Source of the DNA: Lutibacter oricola | GTDB taxonomy: Bacteria > Bacteroidota > Bacteroidia > Flavobacteriales > Flavobacteriaceae | Direction: 5' to 3' | DNA length: 64,000 nucleotides | Assembly: GCF_900106565.1 (NCBI RefSeq) | Contig: NZ_FNNJ01000002.1 | Span: 372,001-436,000, forward strand | Part shown: in pieces, positions 43,947-52,401 of the stretch | Layout: each line of letters starts with the position of its first letter | Numbering within the stretch: the stretch's first letter is position 1 | Translations under genes and position numbers: made by a program | The notes under the pieces: generated by a model | Seen by the model: only the letters and a program-made list of their open reading frames with translations | What the model was told of the DNA's origin: nothing | Database searches by the model: none

Positions 43947-44928
43947 TAATTTAAAAAGGGGCAACCCAACAACTTTACAAAATTTAAGTGCTCTGTTGAG
44001 TACAGTTGGTTATAGAATAAAGGTGTATGGGACTTCAAAAAACAAGTTTTTGCGTATATTAGAGATGGTTTTTGGAGTATGCAAAAATTATAAAGCTACT
44101 TATGTTTTAATAGATACCTATAGCACTACAAATTTTTATTACGCGCTGATAATTTCTCAATTGTGTAGGTGTTTGGGAGTGTCTTACATACCAATTTTAC
44201 ATGGTGGAAATTTACCTGTTAGATTAAAAAAGAACCCGTTGCTATCTAAATTAATTTTTAAAAATTCTTATAATAATAGTACACCATCATTGTATTTAGA
44301 AACAGAGTTTAATAATCAAGGTTATGAGACAGTTTATATACCTAATCCAATGCAATTAGAGAGTTATAAGTTTAAAAAACGTTCTCATATTTCCCTTAAA
44401 TTGTTATGGGTAAGAGCTTTTGATGAAATTTACAATCCTAATATGGCTATTGAAGTAGTTTCTGAATTAAAGAAAAGAGGAATAACAGCTTATTTATCTA
44501 TGGTTGGTCCAGATAAAGATGGAAGTTTTGCAGATTGTAAAGAATTAGCAATTAAATTAGGTGTTGAGAATAAAATTGAATTTACAGGGTATTTATCCAA
44601 AGAAAAATGGGTTCAAAAAGCAGCAAATTACGATATTTTTATAAATACTACTACAGTAGATAATATTCCAGTAAGTGTATTAGAAGCTATGACTTTGGGA
44701 TTGCCTGTAATTTCAACCAATGTAGGTGGCATTCCGTATCTTATTAAAGATAAGTTTAATGGATTTTTAGTTGAGAATAACAATGTGGATGAAATGGTAG
44801 CAAGTGTGCTAGATTTAACAAAAATGAATTCTTCAGATATCAATATTCTTATCGATAATGCTAGAGTAACAGCTGAAAATTGTGATGAAGGAAAGGTGCT
44901 TAAAAAGTGGCAAGAAATTTTAAAATAA
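43918..44928 (+). CDS. GT4 family glycosyltransferase
   Basis: About 336 residues from the ATG at 43918, which fits the family start KMKIVYIGNNLKRGNPTTLQNLSALLSTVGY better than the ATG seven codons upstream. Later segments: SYIPILHGGNLPVRLKKNPLLSKLIF, LKLLWVRAFDEIYNPNMAIEVVSEL, and the donor block TTVDNIPVSVLEAMTLGLPVISTNVGGIPYLI. The start lies within the end of the membrane protein gene (29-base overlap), and the stop shares a base with the next ATG. Confidence 0.88.
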   Translation: MKMKIVYIGNNLKRGNPTTLQNLSALLSTVGYRIKVYGTSKNKFLRILEMVFGVCKNYKATYVLIDTYSTTNFYYALIISQLCRCLGVSYIPILHGGNLPVRLKKNPLLSKLIFKNSYNNSTPSLYLETEFNNQGYETVYIPNPMQLESYKFKKRSHISLKLLWVRAFDEIYNPNMAIEVVSELKKRGITAYLSMVGPDKDGSFADCKELAIKLGVENKIEFTGYLSKEKWVQKAANYDIFINTTTVDNIPVSVLEAMTLGLPVISTNVGGIPYLIKDKFNGFLVENNNVDEMVASVLDLTKMNSSDINILIDNARVTAENCDEGKVLKKWQEILK

Positions 44929-46199
44929 TGTTTAAACTACTATTTAATATAGGGCAACAATTACGAAATCCAAGTTTAATTAAACACTTGGAGTTTTTAA
45001 AGGTTTCAGAAAAATGGTCTTTGAAGGAGTTGGAAGCCTATCAACTAGAGAAGTTGAAGGAACTAGTTTGTGTTGCTAAAGAGAATAGTCCGTATTTTAA
45101 GCGTTTATTAAATCAGAAAGGGATTGTTAAAATAGAATCTTTAGATGATTTAAAGAAAATTCCAATAACTTCAAAAAAAGAATTGTTAGCATTTAATAAG
45201 GATATACATACCAATTTAGAGTTGAATAAATTTTTTACAGCAAATACTTCAGGAACTTCTGGAGAGGCATTAAAATTTAAAAGAGAAGAACGTGCAGATT
45301 CTTTTAATAGAGCTTCCATTTTTAGAGGTTATAGTTGGTATAACGTAAAACCTTGGTACAAGAATGGTTATTTTTGGGGTTTCAACTTTACGTCCTCAGA
45401 AAAAATAAAAACGAAGGTGCTAGATCTGTTTCAACATAGATTTAGAATGTTTAGTTATAAAAATAATGAACTAGATTTATTTGTAACTAAATTACAAAAA
45501 GCAAGTTATTTACATGGGTATTCATCTATGATATATCGTGTAGCCAAATATATAAATGAACATCAGTTACCAAAACCAATACATTTAAAAATGGTGAAAG
45601 GAACTTCAGAAAAAATAATGGATAGTTATCAAGCTGAAGTTCAAAAAGCATTTGGATTAAAAATGATTAATGAGTATGGAGCTGCAGAAACAGGCATTAT
45701 TGCTTTTGAATGCCCGTTTGGCAATATGCACATAAATATGGAAGGTGTTATTGTTGAAGAAATTGAAAATGAAATAATAGTCACAAATTTACAAATGCAT
45801 TCATTTCCTATCATACGTTATAAATTGGGTGATTATATAAAATTATCTAAAACAACGGATTGTAAATGTGGAATGAAGCACACTATTATTGAAGAAATTA
45901 CAGGTAGAGTAGGGAATATAGTGTATGGTAAAGCACATGAATATCCAAGTTTATATTTTTATTATGTGTTTAAGAATTTGGCTAAAATCAATAAATTGTA
46001 TTTAAATTATCAAATAAGTCAAGATAAAAAAGGTGAGTTAAACATTGCCGTTGAACAGTGTTTAACAAATGTAGAGTTAAATTTATTGCAAAATGAATTA
46101 GAGAAATACTTTAAGAACGATATGGAATGTGTTATTTTGCATTCTAAAAATATACAAACAAACTCTAAAAAACATAAAAGTTTTATTTCTACTATCTAA
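44928..46199 (+). CDS. PaaK/CapK-like adenylate-forming family protein
   Basis: About 423 residues starting at the ATG that overlaps the previous stop (TAATG); a GTG seven codons earlier is the alternative. It belongs to the phenylacetate-CoA ligase-like ANL superfamily: TANTSGTSGEALKFKREE is the P-loop-like AMP-binding motif, NEYGAAETGIIAFEC the second core motif, and FPIIRYKLGDYIKL the third. CapK-type members are common in capsule and exopolysaccharide loci. They may activate an acyl group for attachment to a sugar, but no substrate is known. Confidence 0.85.
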   Translation: MFKLLFNIGQQLRNPSLIKHLEFLKVSEKWSLKELEAYQLEKLKELVCVAKENSPYFKRLLNQKGIVKIESLDDLKKIPITSKKELLAFNKDIHTNLELNKFFTANTSGTSGEALKFKREERADSFNRASIFRGYSWYNVKPWYKNGYFWGFNFTSSEKIKTKVLDLFQHRFRMFSYKNNELDLFVTKLQKASYLHGYSSMIYRVAKYINEHQLPKPIHLKMVKGTSEKIMDSYQAEVQKAFGLKMINEYGAAETGIIAFECPFGNMHINMEGVIVEEIENEIIVTNLQMHSFPIIRYKLGDYIKLSKTTDCKCGMKHTIIEEITGRVGNIVYGKAHEYPSLYFYYVFKNLAKINKLYLNYQISQDKKGELNIAVEQCLTNVELNLLQNELEKYFKNDMECVILHSKNIQTNSKKHKSFISTI

Positions 46200-46942
46200 T
46201 GAATCCTTTAGTTTCTATAATTACACCAAATTTTAATGCTGAAAAATATATTTCACAAACAATTGAAAGTGTTTTAAATCAAACCTATACTAACTGGGAG
46301 TTAATTATAGTTGATGATTGTTCTACTGATAACTCTGTAAAAATAATTCATCAATTTTTAGGGAGTGAAGCTAAAATTAAACTCATAAAGTTAGAATTAA
46401 ATAGCGGTGCAGCAGTTGCAAGAAATAAAGGAATTGAAATAGCTAATGGGGATTATATATCATTTTTAGATAGTGATGATATTTGGTTGCCACATAAGTT
46501 GGAAATGCAATTAGATTTTATGATGGTGAATAAGTATGTACTTACTTTTTCATCATACATCTCTAAGGAAGAAGGACAAGAAAAAGAAGTTATAGTAGAA
46601 GCTAAAAAACGTGTTGGATATAAAGATTTGTTGAGAAATAATTATATAGGTTGCTTAACAGCAATGTATTCTGTAAATAAATTGGGAAAAGTATTTTTTC
46701 CTTTGATAAAAAAAAGACAAGATTGGGCTTTATGGCTTAAAATAACAAAAAAAGGATACAAAGCTTATAGCATAAAAAAACCGTTGGCTATTTATAATAA
46801 TCGTTCAAATTCTATTTCAAGTAATAAATTAGATTTGTTAAAATACAATTGGAAAGTTTATAAAGAAATTGAAAAATTTAATAGTATAACAGCTCTATTT
46901 TACATGGTGCAATTAATTTTTATAAAAATTCTAAAACAATAA
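46199..46942 (+). CDS. GT2 family glycosyltransferase
   Basis: A 247-residue GT2 transferase: PLVSIITPNFNAEKYISQTIESVLNQTYTNWELIIVDD, CSTDNSVKII, GAAVARNKGIEIA, and the metal-binding FLDSDDIWLPHKLEMQL. The RQDWALWLKITKKG and LAIYNNRSNSIS segments match the WcaA/TuaG-like capsule transferases. Its ATG overlaps the preceding stop by one base. It is the last transferase before the initiating enzyme, with a 127-base gap after it. Confidence 0.9.
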   Translation: MNPLVSIITPNFNAEKYISQTIESVLNQTYTNWELIIVDDCSTDNSVKIIHQFLGSEAKIKLIKLELNSGAAVARNKGIEIANGDYISFLDSDDIWLPHKLEMQLDFMMVNKYVLTFSSYISKEEGQEKEVIVEAKKRVGYKDLLRNNYIGCLTAMYSVNKLGKVFFPLIKKRQDWALWLKITKKGYKAYSIKKPLAIYNNRSNSISSNKLDLLKYNWKVYKEIEKFNSITALFYMVQLIFIKILKQ

Positions 46943-47038
46943 ATCAAAGTTATACGCATTTTATACCTAAAAATATGCAATCTGTTAATTGATAGGGATA
47001 AATGCATATGTAGATTTAGTTTATAAACTCAAATCATG

Positions 47039-47046
47039 TATCTTCG
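47039..47046 (+). promoter_or_regulatory. Possible -7 element before the WcaJ-like gene
   Basis: TATCTTCG differs by one base from TAnnTTTG and lies 23 bases before the ATG at 47070, in the only gap of more than 100 bases in this part of the locus. No clear -33 element. Confidence 0.25.
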
Positions 47047-47069
47047 AATTTAAAATATAGAATACTATA

Positions 47070-48455
47070 ATGCCCCATAAAAATCTACATTTTTCTATTT
47101 CTGAACGTAAAATATATCTACGCTTTTTTGATGTAGTTTTCATAGTCTTAGGCTTATTTGGTTTGAGTTATGTATTCGATTTTGAATATTTTAATTTTAA
47201 TCATTTAAATATTTATACTTGGCTACTAGTGCTAATTATATATTATTACTTTTTTGGTCAAATTTTCGAATTATTTAATTTAAAAATAGCTAGTGACTAC
47301 TATTCAACATTTAAAAGTGTTGCTTTAACCGTATTATTTACTGCTATATTTTATGTTTTTACTCCAAAAGTATCCCCAATATTACCAGAACAACGACTTG
47401 AAATTGGCTATTTTGCATTTACAATTTTGATATCAGTTTTATTAAATAGGTTCTTATACATTGCACTTATATTTTCACCAAGATTTCTAAAAAACATACT
47501 GGTAATTGGTAGTATAGCAACCATTGAATCACTTTTACAAAAAAATGAAAGAAGTAAAAGTAATAGAATAACAACTTATATTTCAAATAAACAATTGAGA
47601 TTTGAAAACAGTTTGGTTTTTAGCGATATAGAAAATGTTGATATTGCTTCATTAATTAATAAGCAGTATATAAAAGAAATATTGGTATGCTCTAATTCAG
47701 AAGAATTGATAGGCGATAAGGTAAACAATCAATTGATTAATTTATTCGAAAAAGGGTTGAGTATTAGAAGTATAGATAGTTTTTTAGAGTCGGAAACATT
47801 TAAAATATCAGAAAGCCAATTAACATCTAATTTTTACAACTATTTTTCATTTAGTAAAAGTCACGAAAACAATTTATACCTTGCTTTTAGGAGGTTATTT
47901 GATATTTTGTTTTCAGCTGTTGGAATTTTATATATGCTAATTTTAATTCCAATAATTTATATTATCAATTTTTTTGGGAATAAAGGCAAATTGTTTTACA
48001 TACAAGAGAGAGTAGGTGAAAAAGGGAAATGTTTTCGCATTGTAAAGTTTAGAACTATGGTTTCTAATGCTGAACAAAATGGAGTACAATGGGCGCAAAA
48101 AGGAGATAGTAGAATAACGTCTTTTGGAAGGATTTTAAGAAAAACAAGAATAGACGAAGTTCCACAATTTATTAATGTTTTAAAAGGTGAAATGAGTTTA
48201 ATAGGTCCTCGACCAGAGCGTCCAGAATTTGTAAAACAATTGGAACAACAATTACCGTATTACGCATTAAGACACGTAATAAAACCCGGTTTAACAGGTT
48301 GGGCACAAGTAATGCATCCTTATGCTAGTTCAGTAAAAGATCAACGAGAAAAGTTAATGTACGACTTGTATTATATTAAAGAAAGAGATTTAATTTTAGA
48401 TTTAAAAATTGTAATTAAAACAATTAGTACAGTATTGTTTTTTAGGGGTACATAA
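47070..48455 (+). CDS. Undecaprenyl-phosphate sugar phosphotransferase (WcaJ/WbaP type)
   Basis: A 461-residue membrane enzyme. It has four or five N-terminal membrane segments, a central CoA-binding-like/flavodoxin-like region (LVIGSIATIESLLQKN..) and a C-terminal bacterial sugar transferase domain. That domain begins with a membrane hairpin (LAFRRLFDILFSAVGILYMLI) and holds ERVGEKGKCFRIVKFRTM, RKTRIDEVPQFINVLKGEMSLIGPRPERPEF and PGLTGWAQV. It starts glycan synthesis by transferring a sugar-1-phosphate to the lipid carrier. Which hexose it uses is not evident. It is the last clear gene of the locus. Confidence 0.93.
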   Translation: MPHKNLHFSISERKIYLRFFDVVFIVLGLFGLSYVFDFEYFNFNHLNIYTWLLVLIIYYYFFGQIFELFNLKIASDYYSTFKSVALTVLFTAIFYVFTPKVSPILPEQRLEIGYFAFTILISVLLNRFLYIALIFSPRFLKNILVIGSIATIESLLQKNERSKSNRITTYISNKQLRFENSLVFSDIENVDIASLINKQYIKEILVCSNSEELIGDKVNNQLINLFEKGLSIRSIDSFLESETFKISESQLTSNFYNYFSFSKSHENNLYLAFRRLFDILFSAVGILYMLILIPIIYIINFFGNKGKLFYIQERVGEKGKCFRIVKFRTMVSNAEQNGVQWAQKGDSRITSFGRILRKTRIDEVPQFINVLKGEMSLIGPRPERPEFVKQLEQQLPYYALRHVIKPGLTGWAQVMHPYASSVKDQREKLMYDLYYIKERDLILDLKIVIKTISTVLFFRGT

Positions 48456-49073
48456 TTGAATATAGAAGTTCTCATATCATTTATTAGCGCATCTATTTTA
48501 CTTACATTAATGCCGGGGCCAGATATTATTTATGTGCTGGTACAAAGTATTTCAAATGGAAAAAAATATGGTATTGTAACAGCTTTAGGTTTAGTATCTG
48601 GAATATTATTGCACACTACACTGGTCGCTTTTGGAGTTTCAGCTATTATAAACCAATCTCAATATCTATTTTTAGGCTTAAAAATTATTGGCGCAATTTA
48701 TTTAGTGTATTTAGCATATACAACTTTTCTTAATTCAGAAGAAATTAAAATAGGTGAAGCCTCTCCGAAAAAGGGTGTTTTTAAATTATTTAAGCAGGGT
48801 TTTATAATGAATGTTATTAACCCCAAGGTTTCCATTTTCTTTTTAGCATTTTTTCCAGGTTTTTTATACAGTACTACCCAAAATACTATAACTCAGTTTT
48901 TTGTGTTAGGAGGTATATTTATGGTACAAGCATTTATAATTTTTTCTATGGTAGCAATATTATCCGGTTACTTTTCTAACTATATTAAAACACACCCTAA
49001 ATTTAATTCAACTATAAAATGGTTTAAAATTGTTGTTTTTCTCGGTATTGCATTGTTTATATTATTTTCATAA
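48456..49073 (+). CDS. LysE family exporter
   Basis: A 205-residue inner membrane protein with about six hydrophobic segments and LysE/RhtB motifs: LLTLMPGPDIIYVLVQSISNGKKYGIVTALGLVSGILLH and GFIMNVINPKVSIFFLAFFPGF. These export amino acids or similar small molecules; substrate unknown. The start is a TTG directly after the previous stop. The next ATG is at codon 19, after the first membrane segment has begun, so the TTG is preferred. It is probably co-transcribed with the WcaJ-like gene but has no evident link to glycan synthesis. Confidence 0.85.
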   Translation: MNIEVLISFISASILLTLMPGPDIIYVLVQSISNGKKYGIVTALGLVSGILLHTTLVAFGVSAIINQSQYLFLGLKIIGAIYLVYLAYTTFLNSEEIKIGEASPKKGVFKLFKQGFIMNVINPKVSIFFLAFFPGFLYSTTQNTITQFFVLGGIFMVQAFIIFSMVAILSGYFSNYIKTHPKFNSTIKWFKIVVFLGIALFILFS

Positions 49074-49084
49074 TTGTATATTTG
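49053..49084 (+). promoter_or_regulatory. Promoter of HMG-CoA lyase gene
   Basis: TTG (49053-49055), 21 bases, then TATATTTG (49077-49084), a match to the Bacteroidota TTG / TAnnTTTG pattern. The start codon at 49092 would be at or just after the expected transcription start, giving an almost leaderless message. Confidence 0.45.
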
Positions 49085-49091
49085 ATTTTGA

Positions 49092-49952
49092 ATGACAAAA
49101 GTTAAATTAATAGAATGTCCACGAGATGCTATGCAGGGAATAAAATCTCATTTTATTCCTACCAAAGCTAAAGCGCAGTATATAAATTCGCTATTGCGTG
49201 TAGGCTTTGATACTATAGATTTTGGAAGCTTTGTTTCTCCTAAAGCAATACCGCAAATGCGCGATACTGCTGAAGTATTAAGTTTATTAGATTTAAGCAG
49301 AACAGAAAGTAAACTACTTGCAATTGTAGCAAATATTCGTGGTGCAAATGATGCTTCACAATTTGAAGAAATTAATTATTTAGGATATCCTTTTTCTATT
49401 TCAGAAATTTTTCAAATGCGTAACACAGGTAAAACTATTGAGCAGTCATTAGGTATTTTAGATGAAATTTTAAATATTTCAATAAAAACGAATAAAGAAG
49501 TAGTAACTTATTTATCTATGGGCTTTGGTAATCCTTATGGAGATCCTTGGAGTGCTGATTTAGTTGGTGAATGGACAGAAAAATTAGTTTCTATGGGAGT
49601 TAATATTCTTTCTTTGTCTGATACTATTGGAAGTTCAACTTCACAAAATATTTCTTATTTATTTGAGCATTTAATTAAACAATACCCAAAAGTTGAATTT
49701 GGAGCTCATTTGCACACAACTCCTAATACTTGGTTCGAAAAAGTTGATGCTGCTTATAAATCAGGCTGTTATAGGTTCGATGGTGCAATTAAAGGATATG
49801 GGGGTTGCCCTATGGCTAAGGATGATTTAACTGGTAATATGCCGACTGAAAAACTTGTTTCATATTTTACCAAAGAAAAAGCCAATACTAGTATCCAAGC
49901 AATGTGTTTTGAAAGTGCTTATAATGAGGCTTTAAAACTATTCAATCCTTAA
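49092..49952 (+). CDS. Hydroxymethylglutaryl-CoA lyase
   Basis: A 286-residue TIM-barrel enzyme of the DRE-TIM metallolyase superfamily that splits HMG-CoA to acetoacetate and acetyl-CoA, the last step of leucine breakdown. Features: VKLIECPRDAMQGIKSHFIPT at the start (an ECPRD version of the usual metal-site DxPRDG), VGFDTIDFGSFVSPKAIPQMRD, YLSMGFGNPYGDPW, LSLSDTIG, GAHLHTTPNTW with two metal-binding His, and the family signature YRFDGAIKGYGGCPMAKDDLTGNMPTE containing the active-site Cys. It lies alone between the polysaccharide locus and the porin operon. Confidence 0.92.
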   Translation: MTKVKLIECPRDAMQGIKSHFIPTKAKAQYINSLLRVGFDTIDFGSFVSPKAIPQMRDTAEVLSLLDLSRTESKLLAIVANIRGANDASQFEEINYLGYPFSISEIFQMRNTGKTIEQSLGILDEILNISIKTNKEVVTYLSMGFGNPYGDPWSADLVGEWTEKLVSMGVNILSLSDTIGSSTSQNISYLFEHLIKQYPKVEFGAHLHTTPNTWFEKVDAAYKSGCYRFDGAIKGYGGCPMAKDDLTGNMPTEKLVSYFTKEKANTSIQAMCFESAYNEALKLFNP

Positions 49953-50023
49953 TTTATCATATATTTTATTGTTATATAAACACTCTATATACTAGAGCTA
50001 TATATTTAATGACAATTATCATC

Positions 50024-50046
50024 TTATTTAGAAATATTCTAAATAA
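50024..50046. promoter_or_regulatory. Operator-like dyad 1 upstream of porin operon
   Basis: TTATTTA, nine bases, TAAATAA. The core is a near-perfect palindrome, TATTTAGAA - ATA - TTCTAAATA. It ends three bases before the presumed -33 element. The same outer half-sites with the same 9-base spacing recur at 50085-50107. Confidence 0.7.
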
Positions 50047-50049
50047 AGC

Positions 50050-50080
50050 TTTGTTATGTTACATGAGTTACATATTTTTG
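50050..50080 (+). promoter_or_regulatory. Promoter of porin operon
   Basis: TTTG (50050-50053), 19 bases, TATTTTTG (50073-50080), a full match to the Bacteroidota consensus TTTG-N19-TAnnTTTG. It is framed by two matching dyads, one directly upstream and one over the expected transcription start. Confidence 0.7.
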
Positions 50081-50084
50081 CTTC

Positions 50085-50107
50085 TTATTTAAAACAAGTC
50101 TAAATAA
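50085..50107. promoter_or_regulatory. Operator-like dyad 2 over the transcription start
   Basis: TTATTTA, nine bases (AAACAAGTC), TAAATAA: the same outer half-sites as dyad 1 with 61 bases centre to centre. It begins 4 bases after the -7 element, covers the likely transcription start and ends 17 bases before the ATG. This is the expected place for a repressor. Confidence 0.7.
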
Positions 50108-50124
50108 ACATAAGTAAAATAAAA

Positions 50125-51258
50125 ATGAAACATTTTAAATTAGTTTTCGCATTAATTGTATTAACAAGTTTAACAACAATAGCACAAAATACTTTACAAC
50201 AAAATTCAAGTCAAAGAATATTATCTGTCGATAAAAAGGGGATTACTTTGGGTGGATATGCACAAATAGATTATAATGAATATGATGGTTCCAAAGCAGG
50301 TAAATTAGATGTTCATAGAATGGTATTGCTATTTGGGTATAAGTTTAATGATAAAGTAAGCTTTTTAACAGAAGTTGAATTAGAACATGTAAAAGAGGTA
50401 TATGTAGAACAGGCATTTTTAAAGTATCAAGCAAGAGAAAATTTTAATGTTTTAGCAGGTTTAATGCTAGTACCAATGGGTATTATTAATGAATACCATG
50501 AGCCAACAACTTATTATGGTGTAGAAAGACCAAACGTAGATAAATATATAGTACCTACAACTTGGAGAGAGTTAGGTATTGGTGTTTCAGGAACTGTGAA
50601 CTCAGCATCGCTAAAATACCAAGCATATATTTTTAATGGTTTTAAATCGTATGCAGATGGAGAAGGAGTTTTAAGAGGTAGCGATGGTTTACGTAAAGGA
50701 AGACAAAAAGGAGCTGAGTCTGTAATAAGCAATGCAAATTTATCTGCAAAATTAGATTATTACGGTATTCCAGGTTTGCGTTTAGGTGTTTCTGGTTATT
50801 TTGGAAAAACTCAAACAGATGAAACTGAATTAGTAGGTTCTCAAGTAGGAGTAGCTATGTTAGGTTTTGATGCGAGGTATAGATTAAAAAACTTTCAATT
50901 TAGAGGTCAATATATTTCAACAACTTTAAATGATACTGAAGAATATAATACCTTAACGGGTAAAGATTTAGGTTCTAAAATGGACGGTTTGTATGCTGAA
51001 GTAGCTTATGATTTTCCTTTAAAAGGTGTAGAAGTTTTAACTCCTTTTATTAGGTATGAAAACTATAATACACATTCAGAAACTGATGGTACATTAGTTC
51101 AAAATAGTTCTTATGATAGAGATGAAATTATTTTTGGTTTAAATTGGAAAGTTGCTAATGGAGCAGCATTTAAAGCAGATTACCAAATTGCAAATAATGC
51201 TGTATCAGGTAGCGATGCTACTAAAACATTTAATGCAGGTGTAGCTGTTTGGTTTTAA
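50125..51258 (+). CDS. Outer membrane porin (phosphate-selective O/P-like)
   Basis: A 377-residue protein with a signal peptide (1-20, TTIAQ) and a beta-barrel pattern throughout: KGITLGGYAQIDYNEYDGS, HRMVLLFGYKFNDKVSFLTEVELEHV, AGLMLVPMGIINEYHEPTTYYGVERP, YLKYQAYIFNG-type strands, and a terminal aromatic (VAVWF) as needed for barrel assembly. It resembles phosphate-selective porin O/P-like proteins, although the natural solute is unknown. It is the first gene of an operon with an FMN-binding protein and a membrane protein. The promoter is framed by two operator-like dyads. A strong hairpin after the gene probably lowers downstream expression. Confidence 0.85.
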   Translation: MKHFKLVFALIVLTSLTTIAQNTLQQNSSQRILSVDKKGITLGGYAQIDYNEYDGSKAGKLDVHRMVLLFGYKFNDKVSFLTEVELEHVKEVYVEQAFLKYQARENFNVLAGLMLVPMGIINEYHEPTTYYGVERPNVDKYIVPTTWRELGIGVSGTVNSASLKYQAYIFNGFKSYADGEGVLRGSDGLRKGRQKGAESVISNANLSAKLDYYGIPGLRLGVSGYFGKTQTDETELVGSQVGVAMLGFDARYRLKNFQFRGQYISTTLNDTEEYNTLTGKDLGSKMDGLYAEVAYDFPLKGVEVLTPFIRYENYNTHSETDGTLVQNSSYDRDEIIFGLNWKVANGAAFKADYQIANNAVSGSDATKTFNAGVAVWF

Positions 51259-51280
51259 TAAATAAGTTCTCAATATAATA

Positions 51281-51314
51281 TGAGGTTATTACTTTTAGGG
51301 TAGTAACCTCATTC
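51281..51314 (+). terminator. Hairpin between porin and FMN-binding gene
   Basis: A 12-base stem TGAGGTTATTAC / GTAGTAACCTCA (one G-U pair) with a 7-base loop, followed by a short T-rich stretch. It is either a terminator or a partial attenuator giving higher porin than downstream expression. Confidence 0.65.
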
Positions 51315-51327
51315 TTAAATTTTTAAT

Positions 51328-51852
51328 ATGAAGAAAATAGTTGTTTTTGTAGCGGGATTTTTATTAATTTCAAGCTTTACGGTTACTAATAGAGTAGAGA
51401 AATTGATTCAAAAAGAAATTAAATCAGTTTTTAGTATTGAAACTTATACAAAAGAAACTATTTCTGTTTCAAAAGAAATAAACGAGACATTGCCAATTAA
51501 AATTTCTGAAGAAAACTTTTTTAAAATTGTTAGTAACAAAGAATTAAAAGGTTACTACTTTATAAGTAAAGGTTTTGGTAAAACTGATTATTTCGATTTT
51601 ATTGTAATTTTTAATAAAGATTTAATTGTTACAAAAATTAAAGTGTTGGTTTATAGAGAGGATCACGGTGGTGAAATAGGAAGTAGAAGGTGGTTAAAAC
51701 AATTTATAGGTTTGAAGACCGATAAAAAAATTAATTACCAAGATGATATAACGGCTATATCAGGAGCTACATTATCGGCAAAATCTATTACAAACCAAGT
51801 AAATAAAATATTAAAAACAGTGCATATATTGCACCAACAAAAACAGCTTTAA
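51328..51852 (+). CDS. Secreted FMN-binding domain protein
   Basis: A 174-residue protein with an N-terminal signal or membrane anchor (KIVVFVAGFLLISSF). The FMN-binding domain ends in TAISGATLSAKSIT (residues 142-155). Thr148 in SGAT would be the site of covalent FMN attachment by an ApbE-type transferase. The domain occurs in RnfG/NqrC and in extracellular electron-transfer proteins, so a periplasmic redox role is likely. The Asp common just before the SGAT is Thr142 here. The following membrane-protein gene starts directly after the stop codon. Confidence 0.8.
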   Translation: MKKIVVFVAGFLLISSFTVTNRVEKLIQKEIKSVFSIETYTKETISVSKEINETLPIKISEENFFKIVSNKELKGYYFISKGFGKTDYFDFIVIFNKDLIVTKIKVLVYREDHGGEIGSRRWLKQFIGLKTDKKINYQDDITAISGATLSAKSITNQVNKILKTVHILHQQKQL

Positions 51853-52347
51853 ATGCAAATTAGCGGTAGTATACATTCTTTTCCAAAAGAATTAAAAGTT
51901 TCTATAGTTTTCTTTATTCTTACTTTAAGTGTTGGTTTTTATGGAGGTTTAAGTTTTGTAAATAATACAACTTCAATGAGCTCTAAAGGTATAGAAACTC
52001 ATTATTTAGGAAATGAAAGTGATGAGGATGCTGAAATAATGAAATTTAAAAAAAGTAAACGAGAAATGTTAACCGTGGTTCATAATCATATACTTTCTTT
52101 ATCAGTCATATTTTTTCTGTTATCTATACTATTATCTACAACATCATTAAATAAAAAATTAAAATATATACTTATGGTTGAGCCATTTGTGTCTTTATTT
52201 TTAACTTTTGGAGGACTTTATTTGTTATGGAATGGTGTTATTTGGTTTAAATATATAGTCATAATTTCGGGTACACTAATGACTTTGAGTTTTGTTATAA
52301 GTACTATTTTAATACTTCATCAATTATATTTAAAAAAAGCACAATAA
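51853..52347 (+). CDS. Four-helix membrane protein, possible electron-transfer partner
   Basis: A 164-residue protein with four predicted membrane helices (about 15-36, 78-98, 106-128 and 132-157) and a polar, acidic loop of about 40 residues after the first. The second helix starts with VVHNHILSLS (His77 and His79), and His156 lies in the fourth, so a haem or metal site is conceivable. I do not recognise a named family. It abuts the FMN-binding gene with no gap and completes the porin operon. Its role as a membrane redox partner is inferred from context. Confidence 0.6.
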   Translation: MQISGSIHSFPKELKVSIVFFILTLSVGFYGGLSFVNNTTSMSSKGIETHYLGNESDEDAEIMKFKKSKREMLTVVHNHILSLSVIFFLLSILLSTTSLNKKLKYILMVEPFVSLFLTFGGLYLLWNGVIWFKYIVIISGTLMTLSFVISTILILHQLYLKKAQ

Positions 52348-52401
52348 TTTAACTTTATAATTGCTTTAAAACTTGTAATTTTAGTGTTTAAATTCGCTAA
52401 A

